Source: a bacterium
GTDB taxonomy: Bacteria; Pseudomonadota; Alphaproteobacteria; Ferrovibrionales; Ferrovibrionaceae
NCBI GenBank assembly: GCA_022844005.1
Contig: JALHMN010000014.1
Coordinates: 1-47,549, forward strand
Reading direction: 5' to 3'
Length of the DNA stretch: 47,549 nucleotides
Both the position numbers and the translations under genes were made by a program. The notes beneath the pieces were generated by a model, which was given only the letters and a program-made list of their open reading frames with translations, did not search any database and was not told where the DNA came from. Each line of letters begins with the position of its first letter. Position 1 is the first letter of the stretch. This document shows, in pieces, positions 44,909-47,549 of this stretch.

Positions 44909-45628
44909 CTACTTGTACTGTTGCCAAAAGACGATCTTCATCACCTCTTTCAGCTTCTGCAGTTGCACGCCCTCATACGCTTCAGCCCGAAGCAGGCCAC
45001 GGATGATCGATCCGTAGCGCCGAGCTAACTCATACTCGCGCTGCGCTTGTTCTTGGGTGATGCCTAGCGGTGAATTCCGCACGCGGCAGCTCTTGTCGAG
45101 ATCGATATAGACCGCGTTCTGTTTGACTTGATCTCGTTTCCCACGAGCAATGCCCTCCGCATCCGGGTGATATTCCTCGCCGTACGCAAAATCTCCCCGA
45201 CGAATTTTCTCGTGGTAGAGAATATTCAAGGCGCTGCTGACCCGCTTGGGGAACCTCCCTTCGAGGGCATACTCGGCTCGGATGATTTCCTGCAACTGCT
45301 CCAACGTTTCCCATTCGGGATCGATGTACTCCATCACTATCGCGATTAAGTGCTTGCAAGCATGGTTGCGGATGACGCGAAGCAGGTCGGAATCCCAGGG
45401 GACGAGTTCTTCGCGCACCAAGTAGAGAGTGAAAGCTTTCGCGTATTCCTCCTGAGCCAGCATCGAAATGGCCAAGCATGTGCCGCCCTGCTTTTGCGCT
45501 TCCAACCACTGAGCGTCATCCATGAGACGTTCAGCATTTGCCAAACAGGCATCGAGCGAGGCTTGGACATCTTCACGTCGTGGCGGCGTGAGCCGTTTTG
45601 ATTCTGCGGTGTTCATCGCACCCATCAT
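44909..45628 (-). CDS. AbiV family abortive infection protein
   Basis: About 239 residues; the ATG at 45616 is an alternative. The AbiV marker NAERLMDDAQWL...CLAISMLAQEEYAKAFTLYL is at 32-71. AbiV of Lactococcus blocks phage multiplication by stopping translation and is countered by phage SaV mutations. It is the first gene of a pair with the Lit-like peptidase and the last gene before attR. Confidence 0.82.
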   Translation of the reverse strand: MMGAMNTAESKRLTPPRREDVQASLDACLANAERLMDDAQWLEAQKQGGTCLAISMLAQEEYAKAFTLYLVREELVPWDSDLLRVIRNHACKHLIAIVMEYIDPEWETLEQLQEIIRAEYALEGRFPKRVSSALNILYHEKIRRGDFAYGEEYHPDAEGIARGKRDQVKQNAVYIDLDKSCRVRNSPLGITQEQAQREYELARRYGSIIRGLLRAEAYEGVQLQKLKEVMKIVFWQQYK

Positions 45629-45863
45629 CGCTGATTCACGAATTTTATAGGCGGTCCATTGCGGGCACGGATCATCGCCCGTGGTTCACGCGAATTTCCC
45701 TGCTTCCGGCGGGCGTTCGCCCAGTTTGAGCCGTTCGGCTCGGGGGTGAAGGAGGCGCTTGTCCTACTCAGGATTCTCGAAAAACGTCACAGTTTCCTAC
45801 ACATAGCACGCCCATTTTACTGAAAACATATATTTTTCAATTAGTTACAAGTACATTCAAACT

Positions 45864-45872
45864 ACTTAAAAT
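45864..45872 (+). repeat. attR core
   Basis: ACTTAAAAT, the second copy of the island core. CCTACACA at 45796-45803 recurs at 17413-17420 inside attL and may be an arm site for the integrase. The rest of 45629-45863 holds no gene. Confidence 0.85.
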
Positions 45873-45921
45873 CGCTTGATCCGAAAGGGTCGTGCCGGTT
45901 CGAGTCCGGCCGGGGGCACCA
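45864..45921 (+). pseudogene. 3' half of chromosomal tRNA-Leu(UAA)
   Basis: Starts in the anticodon loop; then anticodon stem TCGCT, a variable arm, T arm GCCGG-TTCGAGT-CCGGC, acceptor CGGGGGC, A and an encoded CCA. The bases before it (45841-45863) are A/T-rich island sequence and cannot supply a 5' half. Confidence 0.9.
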
Positions 45922-45963
45922 TGGCTGCAACGCAAGGGCTTGCGCCTCCAGAGAGGTTTAGTA

Positions 45964-46215
45964 GTGGCCATTCTCTACTCACAGGCCTTCACCCTGGCGA
46001 TAACGGTTATGGTCCTCATGGGCACCGTTGCCGTTTCACTCTGGCTTCGCAGTGAGCGGCCAAAGGCACCTCAAGTCCGTCCGATGACGCTTAGCGAGGA
46101 GTTCCGGGCTTCCCTCCTCTCGGCCAAAGCGGCCGCACGACAACGCGCCGCCGAAGCCAGGAGGGCAAAGAAGCTCGAAGATGCAGCACGGCGGAAGAAG
46201 GATCAGGAAGGCTAG
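45964..46215 (+). CDS. Small membrane protein with charged tail
   Basis: 83 residues from a GTG that follows AGAGAGG by 7 bases. One membrane helix (FTLAITVMVLMGTVAVSLWL) and then a basic Ala/Arg/Lys helix (AKAAARQRAAEARRAKKLED). No family. First backbone gene after the split tRNA. Confidence 0.5.
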   Translation: MAILYSQAFTLAITVMVLMGTVAVSLWLRSERPKAPQVRPMTLSEEFRASLLSAKAAARQRAAEARRAKKLEDAARRKKDQEG

Positions 46216-46515
46216 CTGACGGATGGGGTGGACGATGCGGCTGTAACGCATCAATCCCCCTCCAGCGACTGGTCTCGACAGAGTACGTAGCTGTCCCGTC
46301 GTCGAAGTCGCATCAAGGCGGCTTTCTGGCCGCAAAGATCTTTGTCAGCACTATAAGCCCGATCTGCGAGACCCAGCGCACCGCGCCGATCCGGAAGCCC
46401 GCCTGCAAGAGCTCTTCCGACGGGCTGCCCCGCCGCTGCGACAAGCTCGCCAGGAACCTCCTGGCCGCCTTCGCTCGCTCAGCCCGACTCCGATGCGACC
46501 TTATGTGTCCACAAC
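46216..46515. other. Intergenic; possible gene remnant
   Basis: 300 bases. A minus-strand frame ending at 46313 reads GAVRWVSQIGLIVLTKIFAA near its end, which looks protein-like, but no good start is visible. Could be a degraded gene. Confidence 0.3.
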
Positions 46516-47487
<972 letters not shown>

Positions 47488-47549
47488 GCTGCCTCTCGGA
47501 ATCGCCTCTGACGTCGCGCTCGACATTAGGCGATCAAACTCTTGAATTC

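Larger units (their letters stand above)
17316..45872 (+). mobile_element. Integrative and mobilizable element in tRNA-Leu(UAA)
   Basis: The ends are the 9-bp direct repeat ACTTAAAAT (17316-17324 and 45864-45872), covering tRNA positions 31-39. Inside lie an integrase at the left end, a relaxase and coupling protein, an ArdC-like gene and a dense set of phage-defence genes. Base composition is visibly more A/T-rich than the flanks. There are no mating-pair genes, so it is called mobilizable rather than conjugative. Integration breaks the tRNA rather than restoring it. Confidence 0.9.

Overview
The window looks like a high-GC alphaproteobacterial chromosome. The gene repertoire (Bug-type solute receptor, TauD-like dioxygenase, AbrB-type membrane protein, Fe-superoxide dismutase, DUF3309 mini-protein) would suit a soil or water genus such as Reyranella or a relative. 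That genus guess is inference only.

Left backbone (1-17284): bacterioferritin (partial), sodB, a DUF3309 mini-protein, an LpxR-like outer-membrane protein, an MFS exporter, a B12-type radical SAM protein, a TauD/TfdA dioxygenase, NAD kinase overlapping an AbrB-family gene, an SDR, a nucleoside deaminase, a DUF1801 protein, a Bug receptor, a second MFS exporter, dienelactone hydrolase, a small DUF559 endonuclease gene enclosed by 43-bp inverted repeats, an acyl-CoA synthetase and a FAD oxidoreductase.

Island (17316-45872, about 28.5 kb): an integrative and mobilizable element sits in the anticodon loop of a chromosomal tRNA-Leu(UAA) gene and splits it into two halves, 17285-17324 and 45864-45921. 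The halves join over a 9-bp core, ACTTAAAAT. The integrase gene lies just inside the left end. Next to it the island carries its own complete tRNA-Leu(UAA), interrupted by a group I intron that falls exactly inside the same 9-bp core. The simplest reading is that the island destroys a host tRNA, supplies a replacement, and uses the intron to shield the replacement from its own integrase.

The island is packed with anti-phage genes: an Mrr-like nuclease fused to an nSTAND3-type NTPase; a SPARDA-type pair (DUF4365/DREN-APAZ plus short Argonaute); an AbiEi/AbiEii pair; an AlbA_2 (Schlafen-like) protein with a downstream partner; a Lit-like peptidase U49; and AbiV. Transfer functions are a VirD4/TraG coupling protein, a divergent HxDxxxxHxH relaxase with an oriT-like intergenic region, an ArdC-like anti-restriction protein and a second small tyrosine recombinase with a dif-like site. 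No mating-pore genes are present, so the element would need a T4SS in trans. Several noncoding stretches fold into conspicuous nested stems (32827-32944, 41830-41916, and a 120-nt repeat at 29816 and 41644). An IS3-family (IS407-like) element with a 4-bp target duplication sits beside the island tRNA.

Right backbone (45922-47549): a small membrane protein and a UDP-glucuronate decarboxylase-type gene.
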